DNA from: Novosphingobium resinovorum
GTDB taxonomy: Bacteria; Pseudomonadota; Alphaproteobacteria; Sphingomonadales; Sphingomonadaceae
Reading direction: 5' to 3'
Assembly: GCF_001742225.1 (NCBI RefSeq)
Contig: NZ_CP017075.1
Span: 1,116,001-1,180,000, forward strand
DNA: 64,000 nucleotides
Part shown: positions 1-8,633 of the stretch, one piece after another
Layout: each line of letters begins with the position of its first letter
Numbering within the stretch: position 1 is the first letter of the stretch
Translations under genes and position numbers: made by a program
Notes under the pieces: generated by a model
The model's input: only the letters and a program-made list of their open reading frames with translations
Told to the model about the DNA's origin: nothing
Database searches by the model: none

Positions 1-113
1 TATCGTCAATTTAAGACGAGAGCTTTTCAGAACCGATGAATTGCGGCGCTTAAATGGGTTAAAATCACCCATCGCGAGAAATTACAAACAAACACAAACA
101 ATAGACAAAGAAA
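1..113. other. AT-rich stretch with no gene seen
   Basis: This stretch is clearly richer in A and T than the rest of the window. It holds a short inverted repeat, ATGGGT at 54-59 and ACCCAT at 67-72. I see no reading frame worth calling in it. It may be the end or the promoter region of a gene outside the window. Confidence 0.4.
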
Positions 114-154
114 AAGCGCTTTCCAAAAGACAGGAGTTCTTCTGGAAAGCGCTT
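114..154. terminator. Bidirectional intrinsic terminator
   Basis: A perfect 12-bp stem is formed by AAGCGCTTTCCA (114-125) and TGGAAAGCGCTT (143-154), and AAGA (127-130) can pair with TCTT (138-141) inside the loop. On the plus strand the stem is followed by a T run at 157-162. On the minus strand it is followed by the complement of the A-rich stretch 107-115. It therefore looks usable in both directions and would end the minus-strand transcript carrying the small peptide gene and the EAL gene. Confidence 0.75.
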
Positions 155-210
155 CGTTTTTTGCAGTGGTTCGGATTAATCAACCCAAACTAGTGCAGCA
201 GAAGCCTCTA

Positions 211-258
211 TTAGAGACCGCCGCCCCACCAACCACCGCCCCAGATGTCCTTGTTCAT
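211..258 (-). CDS. Tiny Trp/Gly-rich peptide (15 aa), unknown function
   Basis: Minus-strand translation from the ATG at 258 reads MNKDIWGGGWWGGGL, then TAA. GGGGA lies 6 nt before this ATG, a good ribosome binding site. In-frame ATGs at 264 and 285 would give 17 or 24 residues, and the one at 285 has GAGGG 11 nt upstream. The peptide has three Trp and six Gly in 15 residues and no cysteine. It lies about 80 nt downstream of the EAL gene on the same strand and upstream of a strong terminator, so it is probably at the end of that transcript. I do not recognise a family. It could be a secreted signal, a regulatory peptide, a RiPP-like precursor, or chance coding; the stop, ribosome binding site and following terminator favour a real gene. 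Confidence 0.45.
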   Translation of the reverse strand: MNKDIWGGGWWGGGL

Positions 259-338
259 CGTCATTCCCCATGTGAACGACCGCATCGCTGCGGCCGCCCT
301 CACGGATAGTAGTTAGTTAACGATGCATCAAGGAATTT

Positions 339-2642
339 TTAACCAATCAGTCGTGCCCTCCTGCCGGACACGAAGTCTAGGAAATCCCGGAATGGGACAG
401 GACGGCTTACGTGATACCCCTGAACGAGGTCACAGTGCAGCCCGGTCAGCATCTCCAGAACCTTGGCCGTCTCGACCCCTTCAGCCACGACGACACGGTC
501 GAGCGAATGAGCCATCTCGATGATCGACTGCACCAGAAGCAGATCTTCCTTGTTGCTTTCCATCAAGGATACGAAGGTCTTGTCGATCTTGACCTCGCTG
601 GCGGGCAGATAGCGCAGATAATCGATCGTGGCGTTGCCGGTGCCAAAATCGTCGATCGACAGGCGAAGGCCGGACTGGACTAGACGCTGCAGCATCTGGA
701 ACGTCTTGGAACTGCGGTCCAGGCGATCCGTCTCCGTGATCTCAAGGATCAGACGGTTGGGTGACAGACCATGCGCGGCGAGAATCTCCGCAATCATTCC
801 CGGCAGTCCCGGATTGCGAAGAAGCTGAGCAGAGATATTCACCGACATCGTCATCTCGTAGCCGTGACGCTCCAGTTCGACAGCCACTCGCACCGCGTCA
901 TTGATGACAAAGCGGGTGATGCGCTCGATCCGATGGAATTCCTCAGCAATCCGGATGAACTTGTCCGGGCTGATCGGTCCTCGTTCGGGGTGCGTCCAGC
1001 GAACGAGCGCTTCCGCTCCGCTGATCCGGTTTGATCGCAGATCGAGCTTGGGCTGATAGGCGACCCAGACCTCCCCATTATCGATGGCCCGGTCGAGCGA
1101 CGTCAGCAGGGAGATTTCCCACTGAGCCTCGTGCTTGCGGGCATCGTGCTGATAAACCAACTCGTCGTTGCGCACCGCCTCTTCCGCGGCCTGCATGGCG
1201 CTGGCGACGCGGCCCGAGAGCGGACGATCGAACTCGGAGTCGATGCCGCAGTTGAACGACAAGTCGATGTCGATACCGCCGACCTGGATGCCGTTCTGGA
1301 CGATCCGGTGCAGGCCTTCGAGATTCTCGAACAAGTCGAACGTGCTGCGGATCGAAGACAGCCAGACGAACATTCCGCCTTCGTGATAGATCAACACGCT
1401 TTCGTCACTGATACGAATGCGACGAACGATTTCCTTGGCAAGCTGCGCTTCGACGTGCTCCGCAAAGCTCCCGATAATTCCGCCGTAGTTCCGAATCTTC
1501 AGGGCGACGAGAACACGCGTGGACAGATCAGGAGAATTGCGCAGGGCCTGAACGCTGGGCAGGCCGGAACCAGTGTTCGTTTCGCCCGCCTCCTCGACCC
1601 TGTCGAGATTGCGCATGCGGATGACGGCGACCAGCGCCACGGAGAAGGCCGGGATGACTTCCACTTGCACGTTAACGTAATCGAGCAGGAACGGAACGGC
1701 GCCCACCACCGCGACCAGCCCCGTAAATCGATAGATGTCGAGCACCCGGCCTCGGCCAAGACCCGATGCGATGACGACGAGCACCAGCAGGTAAGCAGGG
1801 AACCAGCCATACTCACGGGGAATGCCGAGCTTCAGCGTGTCAGCGCCGATCGCATGGAAATAGCCGCCTGGGGCATTGATATCCTGCCCAGGAATGGAAT
1901 GGATATCGTTAAAAGTTACTGCAGCTGGGACGACCAGGATATCCTTGCCGCGAACAAGCGAACGGTCAAATCGTCCTCGCATTACATCGATGTAGCTCAG
2001 CGTAGGATAGGAACTGACCGCAATCGAGAAGTCTGGGAAAAACAATTCGTCTGTCTTACCATCGATGCCAGCGATCGCCGCCGAGAGGGACGGAATTTTA
2101 CCAGCGGGGCTTCCGGAAGCATACGGAAGCTGAACGTTCTGATTGAGTGGTCGATGGCGAACGAGAACCGATGCCATACCAGCATGGTCGCGGTAAGCCT
2201 GAAGCGGGATTTTCCCCGCGAAGTTGCCCATCTGGCCGTTGCTGTCCACTGCAGCGCCCAACACAACTTTGCCATGATGAGCCTTCAGCGCCGCGACGAA
2301 CTTGGCATCATCGATGGGATTACCCGGCATCGAAAACGAACGATCAAAGAAGACGCGCTTCGCACCCGCAGCAAACAACTGGTTGATCGTGTCAGCGTCA
2401 TTGCCATGCGTGATATCGTTGGCGCCGAGTTGGATGAGCGTCTGCGAGTCCTGAAGGACGATGGTGATAGCGCCGCTTGCGGGCTGGGTGCGGGACATCC
2501 AGCGCACGTTGCGCAGGTAGTCCTCGAGCGGCAGACCGAGGCCACTGATGCCCATGGCCAGGCCGGTCAGCGCCGCCCAGAACACGATCCGGACGCGAGG
2601 TCTTTTCCAGAAACCGCGAAGTTGCCCCCAGATGCCGGTCAT
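339..2642 (-). CDS. CHASE2 sensor / degenerate GGDEF / EAL c-di-GMP phosphodiesterase
   Basis: Predicted inner-membrane enzyme (767 aa) that hydrolyses cyclic di-GMP. One N-terminal membrane helix is followed by a periplasmic CHASE2-like sensor region, further membrane helices, a GGDEF-like region and a C-terminal EAL domain. The EAL domain keeps its signature residues: EALVRW, SVNIS, EITETD, DDFGTG, KIDKTF and AEGVET. The GGDEF site is replaced by EGGMF, so cyclase activity is unlikely. I place the start at 2642 because AGGGGGA lies 6 nt upstream and the membrane helix follows directly; a longer frame opens at 2756 without such support. It follows the exopolysaccharide operon on the same strand but a hairpin lies between them. 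A role in tuning polysaccharide or motility through c-di-GMP is inferred. Confidence 0.85.
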   Translation of the reverse strand: MTGIWGQLRGFWKRPRVRIVFWAALTGLAMGISGLGLPLEDYLRNVRWMSRTQPASGAITIVLQDSQTLIQLGANDITHGNDADTINQLFAAGAKRVFFDRSFSMPGNPIDDAKFVAALKAHHGKVVLGAAVDSNGQMGNFAGKIPLQAYRDHAGMASVLVRHRPLNQNVQLPYASGSPAGKIPSLSAAIAGIDGKTDELFFPDFSIAVSSYPTLSYIDVMRGRFDRSLVRGKDILVVPAAVTFNDIHSIPGQDINAPGGYFHAIGADTLKLGIPREYGWFPAYLLVLVVIASGLGRGRVLDIYRFTGLVAVVGAVPFLLDYVNVQVEVIPAFSVALVAVIRMRNLDRVEEAGETNTGSGLPSVQALRNSPDLSTRVLVALKIRNYGGIIGSFAEHVEAQLAKEIVRRIRISDESVLIYHEGGMFVWLSSIRSTFDLFENLEGLHRIVQNGIQVGGIDIDLSFNCGIDSEFDRPLSGRVASAMQAAEEAVRNDELVYQHDARKHEAQWEISLLTSLDRAIDNGEVWVAYQPKLDLRSNRISGAEALVRWTHPERGPISPDKFIRIAEEFHRIERITRFVINDAVRVAVELERHGYEMTMSVNISAQLLRNPGLPGMIAEILAAHGLSPNRLILEITETDRLDRSSKTFQMLQRLVQSGLRLSIDDFGTGNATIDYLRYLPASEVKIDKTFVSLMESNKEDLLLVQSIIEMAHSLDRVVVAEGVETAKVLEMLTGLHCDLVQGYHVSRPVPFRDFLDFVSGRRARLIG

Positions 2643-2820
2643 GGTCTTCCCCCTGCCCGCATCGTGAGGATGTATCGGGCACAAGCCACCAGCGCGGAAA
2701 GCGTCCGCTCTGAATACCGGTGATGGCGACCGATTCTGTTCATTCATGCCCTGCAAAAGAGGCTTTGGTAGGCATGAGCTAACGCAAAGGTACTAAGAAA
2801 CCGTGTAGTTAATGGTTCGA

Positions 2821-2847
2821 GCGGGCCGGATCGCTAAATCCGCCCGC
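2821..2847 (-). terminator. Hairpin at the end of the exopolysaccharide operon
   Basis: GCGGGCCGGAT (2821-2831) and ATCCGCCCGC (2838-2847) form a GC-rich stem with one bulge just downstream of the amidotransferase stop codon. No long T run follows, so termination may be only partial. Confidence 0.45.
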
Positions 2848-2868
2848 AAAGCCCGGTTGATGCCCGGA

Positions 2869-4764
2869 TTAATTGACACCCAGCGAGGTAAACGCCTTGT
2901 CAAGCATGAGCATCTGCCAAAGCACTCGGGAATTGTCCGAAGTTCCCGCAACATGCGCATCGACGAGGCCCAGCAGGCGGCGCTGGTCGAACCAGCCGGT
3001 TCGCGCCAGGGCTGCCCCGCCTGCGATCTCGCGCGCCGCGCCTGCAAGCGGCCCACGAAACCATTGCGCGATCGGCGTCACGAAGCCCTGCTTGGGACGA
3101 TAGAGCACGTCATCGGGCAAGTAGCGGCGCATCGCCCGCTTCATCAGCCATTTGCCCTGCCCGCCCTGAACACGCATCCGCTCGGGCAGACTGGCGGCGA
3201 ATTCGATCAGGCGATGGTCGAGCAGCGGCTCGCGCGCCTCAAGGCTTACCGACATGCTGGTGCGGTCGACCTTGGTGAGGATATCTCCCGGAAGCCAGAC
3301 CTTGAGGTCGGCATATTGCGCACGGTCGAGGCCCGAACGCGCCGGAGCGTCTCGCATCAGGGCCAGCAACGGATCCTCGGCGCGGTAATCACCGCGCAGG
3401 CGGCGGAAATCGTCGGAATAGAGGCGATCGCGCAGCTCCGGCGGCAGGACGGCCATCGAGCGCGCATAGCCTTGCGCGGAATCTCCCGCCAGCGAGAGCA
3501 GCGTCGACTTCGCCCGCAGCGGGCGCGGAGCCCAGTCCGCCTTAGGGTAGGCCCTTCCGAGCGCTCCGAAGACCGGACCACGCAGGGATTGCGGCAGCAA
3601 CGCACGCACTTTGTCTTCCCCGGCCTGGAACACGTGGCGCCGGTAACCGCCAAGCGCTTCATCCGCGCCATCGCCGGAGAGCGCCACCGTGACCGATTCG
3701 CGCGCCAATTGGCATACTCGCCAGGTCGGCAGGGCAGAGGCGTCGGCGAAAGGTTCGTCGAACATGCCTGCAAGCTGGTCGATCGCAGCGAAATCGTCAG
3801 GCGAGACGATCCGCGAGGCATGGTTCGTGCCGAACTGCCGGGCGATCTTCGTTGCGTACGCACTCTCGTCCAGCCCGGCGACGTCGAAGCCGATCGAGCA
3901 GGTCCGTACCGGACTGCCGCTTGCCTCCGCCATGAACGCGACGACGCTGGAACTATCCACACCGCCCGACAGAAACGCGCCAAGAGGCACATCTGCGACC
4001 ATACGGGACGACACCGCCTGGCGCATGAGGTGCACCAGTTCGGCTTCGAGGTCGGCGGGCTTGCCCTTGCGCCGCTCTGCGAAGGAGACGTCCCACCACT
4101 GAACAGGGCGCGGCAACGGAGCGCCATGACGCAGCAGCAACGAATGCCCCGCCGCCAGCTTGCAGACGCCCTTGAGGATGGCCCGATCGTCAGGGACATA
4201 GCCCCAGGTCAGATAGTCTTCGACCGCCAGCGGATCGATCTCGCGCCGCAGCAGCGGGTGGGCGGTGAGTGCCTTGAGTTCCGAACCGAAAGCCAGGCTC
4301 CCGTCGCTCAACTGCGCGTAATAGAGCGGCTTCACGCCCAGCCTGTCGCGGGCGAGGAACAGAGTGCGCGCGTCGAGGTCGTAGATGGCGAAGGCGAACA
4401 TGCCCAGCAGCCGCGTAACGCAGCCCGGTCCCCAGCGCCGCCAGGCTGCCAGAATGACCTCGCTGTCGCCATCGGTGCGGAAATGCTCTCCCGCTGCCTT
4501 CAACTCATGCCGCAGTTCGCGGTAGTTGTAGATCTCGCCGTTGAAGACGAGCATCGCGCGGCCATCTGGGGATGCCATCGGCTGCGGCGATCCTGCGAGG
4601 TCGATGATCGAAAGGCGGCGGTGCCCCAGGGCGACGCCCGGCGCGGTCCATACCCCCTGCCCGTCCGGGCCGCGATGCGCGATGGCGTCGCACATGGCCT
4701 CGACCCGGGCGCGATCGACCGGCTTGGGCGTTTCCAGGTGATAGATTCCGGCAATCCCGCACAT
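2869..4764 (-). CDS. XrtA-system amidotransferase (asparagine synthetase-like)
   Basis: Glutamine-dependent amidotransferase of 631 aa. It starts MCGIAGIY, so Cys2 is available as the N-terminal nucleophile of the class II glutaminase domain. The synthetase half has the pyrophosphate loop LSGGVDSSS. Length and context fit the exosortase A-associated amidotransferase group rather than the housekeeping asparagine synthetase. It probably amidates a sugar or other polysaccharide precursor in the cytoplasm, but the substrate cannot be read from sequence. It is the last gene of the exopolysaccharide operon, 11 nt after xrtA, with AGGGA just before the start codon. Confidence 0.88.
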   Translation of the reverse strand: MCGIAGIYHLETPKPVDRARVEAMCDAIAHRGPDGQGVWTAPGVALGHRRLSIIDLAGSPQPMASPDGRAMLVFNGEIYNYRELRHELKAAGEHFRTDGDSEVILAAWRRWGPGCVTRLLGMFAFAIYDLDARTLFLARDRLGVKPLYYAQLSDGSLAFGSELKALTAHPLLRREIDPLAVEDYLTWGYVPDDRAILKGVCKLAAGHSLLLRHGAPLPRPVQWWDVSFAERRKGKPADLEAELVHLMRQAVSSRMVADVPLGAFLSGGVDSSSVVAFMAEASGSPVRTCSIGFDVAGLDESAYATKIARQFGTNHASRIVSPDDFAAIDQLAGMFDEPFADASALPTWRVCQLARESVTVALSGDGADEALGGYRRHVFQAGEDKVRALLPQSLRGPVFGALGRAYPKADWAPRPLRAKSTLLSLAGDSAQGYARSMAVLPPELRDRLYSDDFRRLRGDYRAEDPLLALMRDAPARSGLDRAQYADLKVWLPGDILTKVDRTSMSVSLEAREPLLDHRLIEFAASLPERMRVQGGQGKWLMKRAMRRYLPDDVLYRPKQGFVTPIAQWFRGPLAGAAREIAGGAALARTGWFDQRRLLGLVDAHVAGTSDNSRVLWQMLMLDKAFTSLGVN

Positions 4765-4775
4765 CGTCCCTGGCC

Positions 4776-6341
4776 CTACCTGACCTGAGCGATACCGTCC
4801 ATCCAGCGCGCGAGTGACCCCGTGGATGCGCGGAAGGCGGTGATCGACTGCTCGGCTCGGCCGGGCGGCGTATCTTCGGCGGAGAGGATGAGCATCGTCG
4901 TCGGTTCCGCCCGGAACAGGAGATGGTCAACAATCACCGCCAGCTTGAGCCGTGCATTGCTGCCGCTCAATAGTTCGCCCTGACGATACCAGGTCACGGC
5001 GATCCTCTCGATCCTGCCGTTGCCGAGGAGGCGCTCGCCCTTGCCAGCTTCGACCGACGGTGCCGGCGACTGCCATGCCCATGCGCTGGCTGGAACAAGC
5101 GCGCCCTGACCGAAGCCGCCTGCCTCCCGTCCCTCTCCCTGGCTGGCGTAGAGGGCGACGAAGACATCGACCTGATGCCCCCGACCGTCCCGATAACGGC
5201 CGAGCAGGCGGTGATCGGCGCCCTGCGCGCGCGGTTCCCACCAGATCGTTGGGGTATAATCCACCCGCGCCCATCCCTCGACCGCAGGCAAGTCAATGCG
5301 CGCCGGGACAGGAGCAGCCAGCGTATCGGCTGCGAGAGCCCAGCACCGCGCCGCGATCAGCACCAGCGCGAAGCCGATCACCGCCACCGTTCCGGAAATG
5401 GCGAAACGTTCCAGACCCGCCAGCCACCCGGCGTTTTCAATAGCCGCAAGGTCGATCGCCGGACCATCCAGAGGGCGGTCGAAGAAACGCCAGGCGCAGG
5501 CGATCACCAGCGCCAGCACGATCGCGAAGAAGAACCAGCCGTAAACGATATGGTCGAAGCCCGCCGCAGCCTCTATGCCGAAAATCTGCGCGGCATAGAT
5601 CGTACCCCATGCCCGGATCCCGTTGGCGAGGATCGGCACGGCCACGCAGGCCAGCAGCATCACGGTTCGACGCCGCCAGCTGAGGAAGCAGACATTGGCG
5701 GCCAGCACACCGAAAGCGACCATCGCGATGAGGAACTTCACGCCCGAACAGGCTTCGGCTACCTCGAACAATCCTGCGGGCGTATCGATGAAAACGCCGT
5801 CGATCCGGGCCGGAATGCCGCTGAGATGGGTGAGCGCGATGGTGATTTCGGCAGTGATCGTCTGCAGGACGTTGACCAGTTCCTCGCCGATCGGGACCAG
5901 GAACACCAGATAGCCCAGCGGGAAGATCAGCGCCGCAGTGACCCTGACACCCAGGATCAGGGGAACGCAGGCGCCCAACATGGCGACGACACCTGCCTGC
6001 CGGGCAAGGTCCAGTCCCGACATCGCGCCCAGCAGCCACAGGAAGGCTGCCCCCGCCAGCAGGATGAGCCCCGGCCACCACGCGGTAGGCGTCAGGCGTT
6101 CCAGCTGCGGCCAGCGCTGCCAGACCAGCCAGCCCAGAATCGCCGGGATCAGCAGGACGTGATTGTACGTGGAGATATCCCACCACTGACGCGCCATCGC
6201 GCCCCAGTCGCCGAGGAAGGCGAACAGCAGCACCAGCCACGCCGCGCCAAGGCGGATGATCCCGCCACGCCACTGCGGCGAAAGCGCGCGCCATGCGCGG
6301 GCGGGACCGGCAAGGGACGTCGAGGCAACATCAAGCGACAT
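4776..6341 (-). CDS. xrtA: Exosortase A fused to an EpsI-like domain
   Basis: Integral membrane transpeptidase-like enzyme of 521 aa. The N-terminal 300 or so residues contain many membrane helices. The exosortase triad is visible: Cys198 in EACSGVKF, Arg243 in NGIRAWG and His264 in FDHIVYG. The C-terminal part, from about residue 330, is a soluble EpsI-like domain, a separate protein in some species. Exosortases cleave proteins with PEP-CTERM tags (PEPxxWA-CTERM in sphingomonads) and anchor them in the envelope. The start overlaps the end of the upstream glycosyltransferase by 11 nt, showing translational coupling. No tagged substrate is encoded in the window. Confidence 0.93.
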   Translation of the reverse strand: MSLDVASTSLAGPARAWRALSPQWRGGIIRLGAAWLVLLFAFLGDWGAMARQWWDISTYNHVLLIPAILGWLVWQRWPQLERLTPTAWWPGLILLAGAAFLWLLGAMSGLDLARQAGVVAMLGACVPLILGVRVTAALIFPLGYLVFLVPIGEELVNVLQTITAEITIALTHLSGIPARIDGVFIDTPAGLFEVAEACSGVKFLIAMVAFGVLAANVCFLSWRRRTVMLLACVAVPILANGIRAWGTIYAAQIFGIEAAAGFDHIVYGWFFFAIVLALVIACAWRFFDRPLDGPAIDLAAIENAGWLAGLERFAISGTVAVIGFALVLIAARCWALAADTLAAPVPARIDLPAVEGWARVDYTPTIWWEPRAQGADHRLLGRYRDGRGHQVDVFVALYASQGEGREAGGFGQGALVPASAWAWQSPAPSVEAGKGERLLGNGRIERIAVTWYRQGELLSGSNARLKLAVIVDHLLFRAEPTTMLILSAEDTPPGRAEQSITAFRASTGSLARWMDGIAQVR

Positions 6342-7557
6342 CGGTAAGCGCCTCGCCCATGGTGCCGAGATATTCGGGCAGCCGCGCCAGTGCGGCCTCC
6401 CAGCTGGCGTTGGCGACGATCCACGTGCGGGCAGCCGCCCCCATCAGCTTGGCCGCTTCCGGCGCGCGAGCAAGGTCGAGGACCGCCTGCGCCATCGCGG
6501 CATCGCCGTCACGTATCGCGAAATCCCGGCCGTCGATCGCATCGATACCCGTCGCGGCGCCAGGAGAGAGCACCACGGGCAGCCCCATCGCCATCGCTTC
6601 CAGCACCTTGTTCTGAACCCCCCGCGCAATTTCCAGTGGCACCAGAGCGACGTCGGCGGCGGCGAGCCAGGGGCGAATGTCATCCACCCTGCCCCACACC
6701 TCGACGCCATCCTGTCCGGAACGGGCCTGTAAAGCTGCCGGCGGATTGCGGCCGACGATATGGAGCGTGGCATCGGGACACGTCCTGCGCACGAGCGGCA
6801 GGACGCGATCGATGGCGCGGGTGGCCGCCTCGATGTTCGGCGCGTAATCCATCTGTCCGGTGAAGACGATACGCGGAGCACCCTTCGCTGCCATGCGCGG
6901 CTCCGGAGCGACCGCAAACGGGTCGAAATATGCAGCGTCGAGGCCGTTGCCCATCGCCCGCACGCGGCCCTGCTCACTGGCCAGCCGCGAGCGCAGGAGC
7001 CCGACTTCGGCGTCGCTGATCAGCAGGGTGACTGACGCCCCCGCGCAGATCCGCGCTTCCTCGCGCCGCAACAGGCGCCCCTCCCGGCGCTCCATCCATG
7101 CGCGAATACCGCGTCCTTTCGCGGCGTAGGCTTCGAACTTGGCAGAATCGACGTCCACAAGATCGGCCACGACACGGCCCCGAAAATCGCCGGGCACATA
7201 CTGCGCCATCTGTCCGGAAAACACGTAGACGGTGTCGATGTCACGCTCGGCAAGCAGATCGCGCACGTAGGTTTCGAGGTCCTTGTCGTAAAACGCGGTG
7301 AGACTGAGCGGGCGGCCGCTCGCCAGAGCCTGTACACCGGCGACGGGCAGCGGCTTGGAGCGCTCGACCAGTCGATAGCTGGTGGCGAGGTCGGCGAGAT
7401 CGGGCTCGAACGCACGGTCCTGCTCATCGTCACAGAACGTCGCGACATGCACGGGAGCCAGTGCGGCTAGCGCCTTGAGCACGTGGTGGGAACGGATCTT
7501 GTCACCGCGATCCGGCGGAAACGGGATGCGGTGCGCCAGGAACAGGATTTCGCCCAT
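6331..7557 (-). CDS. XrtA-system glycosyltransferase (GT4-like sugar transferase)
   Basis: Predicted cytoplasmic glycosyltransferase of 408 aa. The N-terminus (MGEILFLAHRIPFPPDRGDK) and a GT4-type C-terminal domain with the segment GVQNKVLEAMAMGLPVV match the sugar transferase that accompanies exosortase A loci. It should add a sugar to the repeat unit of the exported polysaccharide; donor and acceptor are unknown. The ATG at 7557 overlaps the stop of the upstream FemAB-like gene (TGATG), so the longer open frame reaching 7881 is not the real start. It in turn overlaps xrtA. Confidence 0.88.
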   Translation of the reverse strand: MGEILFLAHRIPFPPDRGDKIRSHHVLKALAALAPVHVATFCDDEQDRAFEPDLADLATSYRLVERSKPLPVAGVQALASGRPLSLTAFYDKDLETYVRDLLAERDIDTVYVFSGQMAQYVPGDFRGRVVADLVDVDSAKFEAYAAKGRGIRAWMERREGRLLRREEARICAGASVTLLISDAEVGLLRSRLASEQGRVRAMGNGLDAAYFDPFAVAPEPRMAAKGAPRIVFTGQMDYAPNIEAATRAIDRVLPLVRRTCPDATLHIVGRNPPAALQARSGQDGVEVWGRVDDIRPWLAAADVALVPLEIARGVQNKVLEAMAMGLPVVLSPGAATGIDAIDGRDFAIRDGDAAMAQAVLDLARAPEAAKLMGAAARTWIVANASWEAALARLPEYLGTMGEALTDVA

Positions 7558-8633
7558 CAGCCGATACCGCGTGCAATCAGCGGGCCGAGGCGATTGGCCA
7601 CTGCCAGAGGCAGGCGCTGCCACAGCTTGATCTGGAGCGAGAGCTTGCCGCTCGTCGGGTCCGCATCGCGCCTGGCGCTGCCCGGGGCGGTCCAGGTCGC
7701 ATACGTCAGCGGCTCGGGCTCGAAGCCCCAGTTGCGCTTGAAATGATAGGCGCCGCTCTCCGTCTTGGAGCGGCCGAAGTCGAACACCGTGCAGCCGCGC
7801 CGCCGGGCGTGGAGCATGAGTTCGAAATACATCCGGTCGTTGGCCCGAAGGCGCCGGGCGTCCCAGGTGCCGCCGCCCCAATACGGCATGACGGCGCCCT
7901 GATGATAGACGCTGATGACGCTCGCTACCGGCACGCCCTGATGGCGCACGGTCAGAATGTCCGCATCGTCACCGAAACCGTTGACCACCGCATCCAGCAG
8001 CGCGCGGGGAAAGACCGGGGTGCCGAGATTGCGATAGCTCTCACAGAAGACCGTGTAATGCGCGGCGCGATCCGCTTCCGCAGTGCCGACCTCGATCGTC
8101 AGGTCCATGCCCAGCGAGCGGCGCACTTCGGCGCGCTGCTTGCGCGGAATGTCCAGCAGTTGCGCTTCGTCGTCGGCCGCGAGCGGGCGGGCGAAGTTGG
8201 CGTGTGAACGGGTCTTGAGTGCCCAGCCTTCGCCCGCCGGAGGAAGTACCCCGCCGCGAAGTTCGATCGTCGGGCAGGTGAGGCGCAGTGCCAGTTCCTC
8301 AACGGCGGCGAATACGGCGGTGGTATCGGCGCCCCCGGTCGCCAGCAGCCCGCCGCCGACCGCGAACCCGGTCGAGGCCAGCAGTCGGCCGAATACCGGC
8401 GAATGAATGGCATCGAGCGGCAGGAAAGCGACGATCTCGCCCCCCTTCTCCTGCACGAGCGCCAGCGCGCGGTTGCCGGTCGCCTTTGCCACCGAGACGA
8501 ACCATGCGGGGCGATGGAACGGCGTCCCCTGCGGATGGCGCGCCACGAAGCCTTCAAGGCGCGAGACCTCGCCCGGGTCGGTCAGATCGACGAGGCGGAC
8601 TTGCGCTGTCAGTGGCACGAAGGGCGCGTTCAT
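7557..8633 (-). CDS. XrtA-system FemAB-like protein
   Basis: 358-aa protein of the FemAB/GNAT-fold group found with exosortase A. The C-terminal half carries the typical run YWGGGTWDARRL followed by FDFGRSKTESG. FemAB relatives transfer amino acids from aminoacyl-tRNA to peptidoglycan precursors; here the acceptor may be a polysaccharide or lipid-linked intermediate, which is inferred. The start overlaps the stop of the upstream deacetylase gene by 4 nt (ATGA) and its stop overlaps the next start by 1 nt. Confidence 0.88.
   Translation of the reverse strand: MNAPFVPLTAQVRLVDLTDPGEVSRLEGFVARHPQGTPFHRPAWFVSVAKATGNRALALVQEKGGEIVAFLPLDAIHSPVFGRLLASTGFAVGGGLLATGGADTTAVFAAVEELALRLTCPTIELRGGVLPPAGEGWALKTRSHANFARPLAADDEAQLLDIPRKQRAEVRRSLGMDLTIEVGTAEADRAAHYTVFCESYRNLGTPVFPRALLDAVVNGFGDDADILTVRHQGVPVASVISVYHQGAVMPYWGGGTWDARRLRANDRMYFELMLHARRRGCTVFDFGRSKTESGAYHFKRNWGFEPEPLTYATWTAPGSARRDADPTSGKLSLQIKLWQRLPLAVANRLGPLIARGIG

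Noticed and set aside
114..338. c-di-GMP riboswitch near the EAL gene
   Set aside because: The hairpin is a plain terminator and lies downstream, not upstream, of the EAL gene.
1131..2723. Long plus-strand open frame opposite the EAL gene
   Set aside because: Shadow of the EAL gene on the other strand; no motif and no ribosome site.
2812..4788. Long plus-strand open frame opposite the amidotransferase
   Set aside because: Antisense mirror of a gene with intact catalytic motifs.
7558..7881. N-terminal extension of the glycosyltransferase
   Set aside because: It overlaps the FemAB gene in another frame; the ATG at 7557 with TGATG coupling gives the normal N-terminus.
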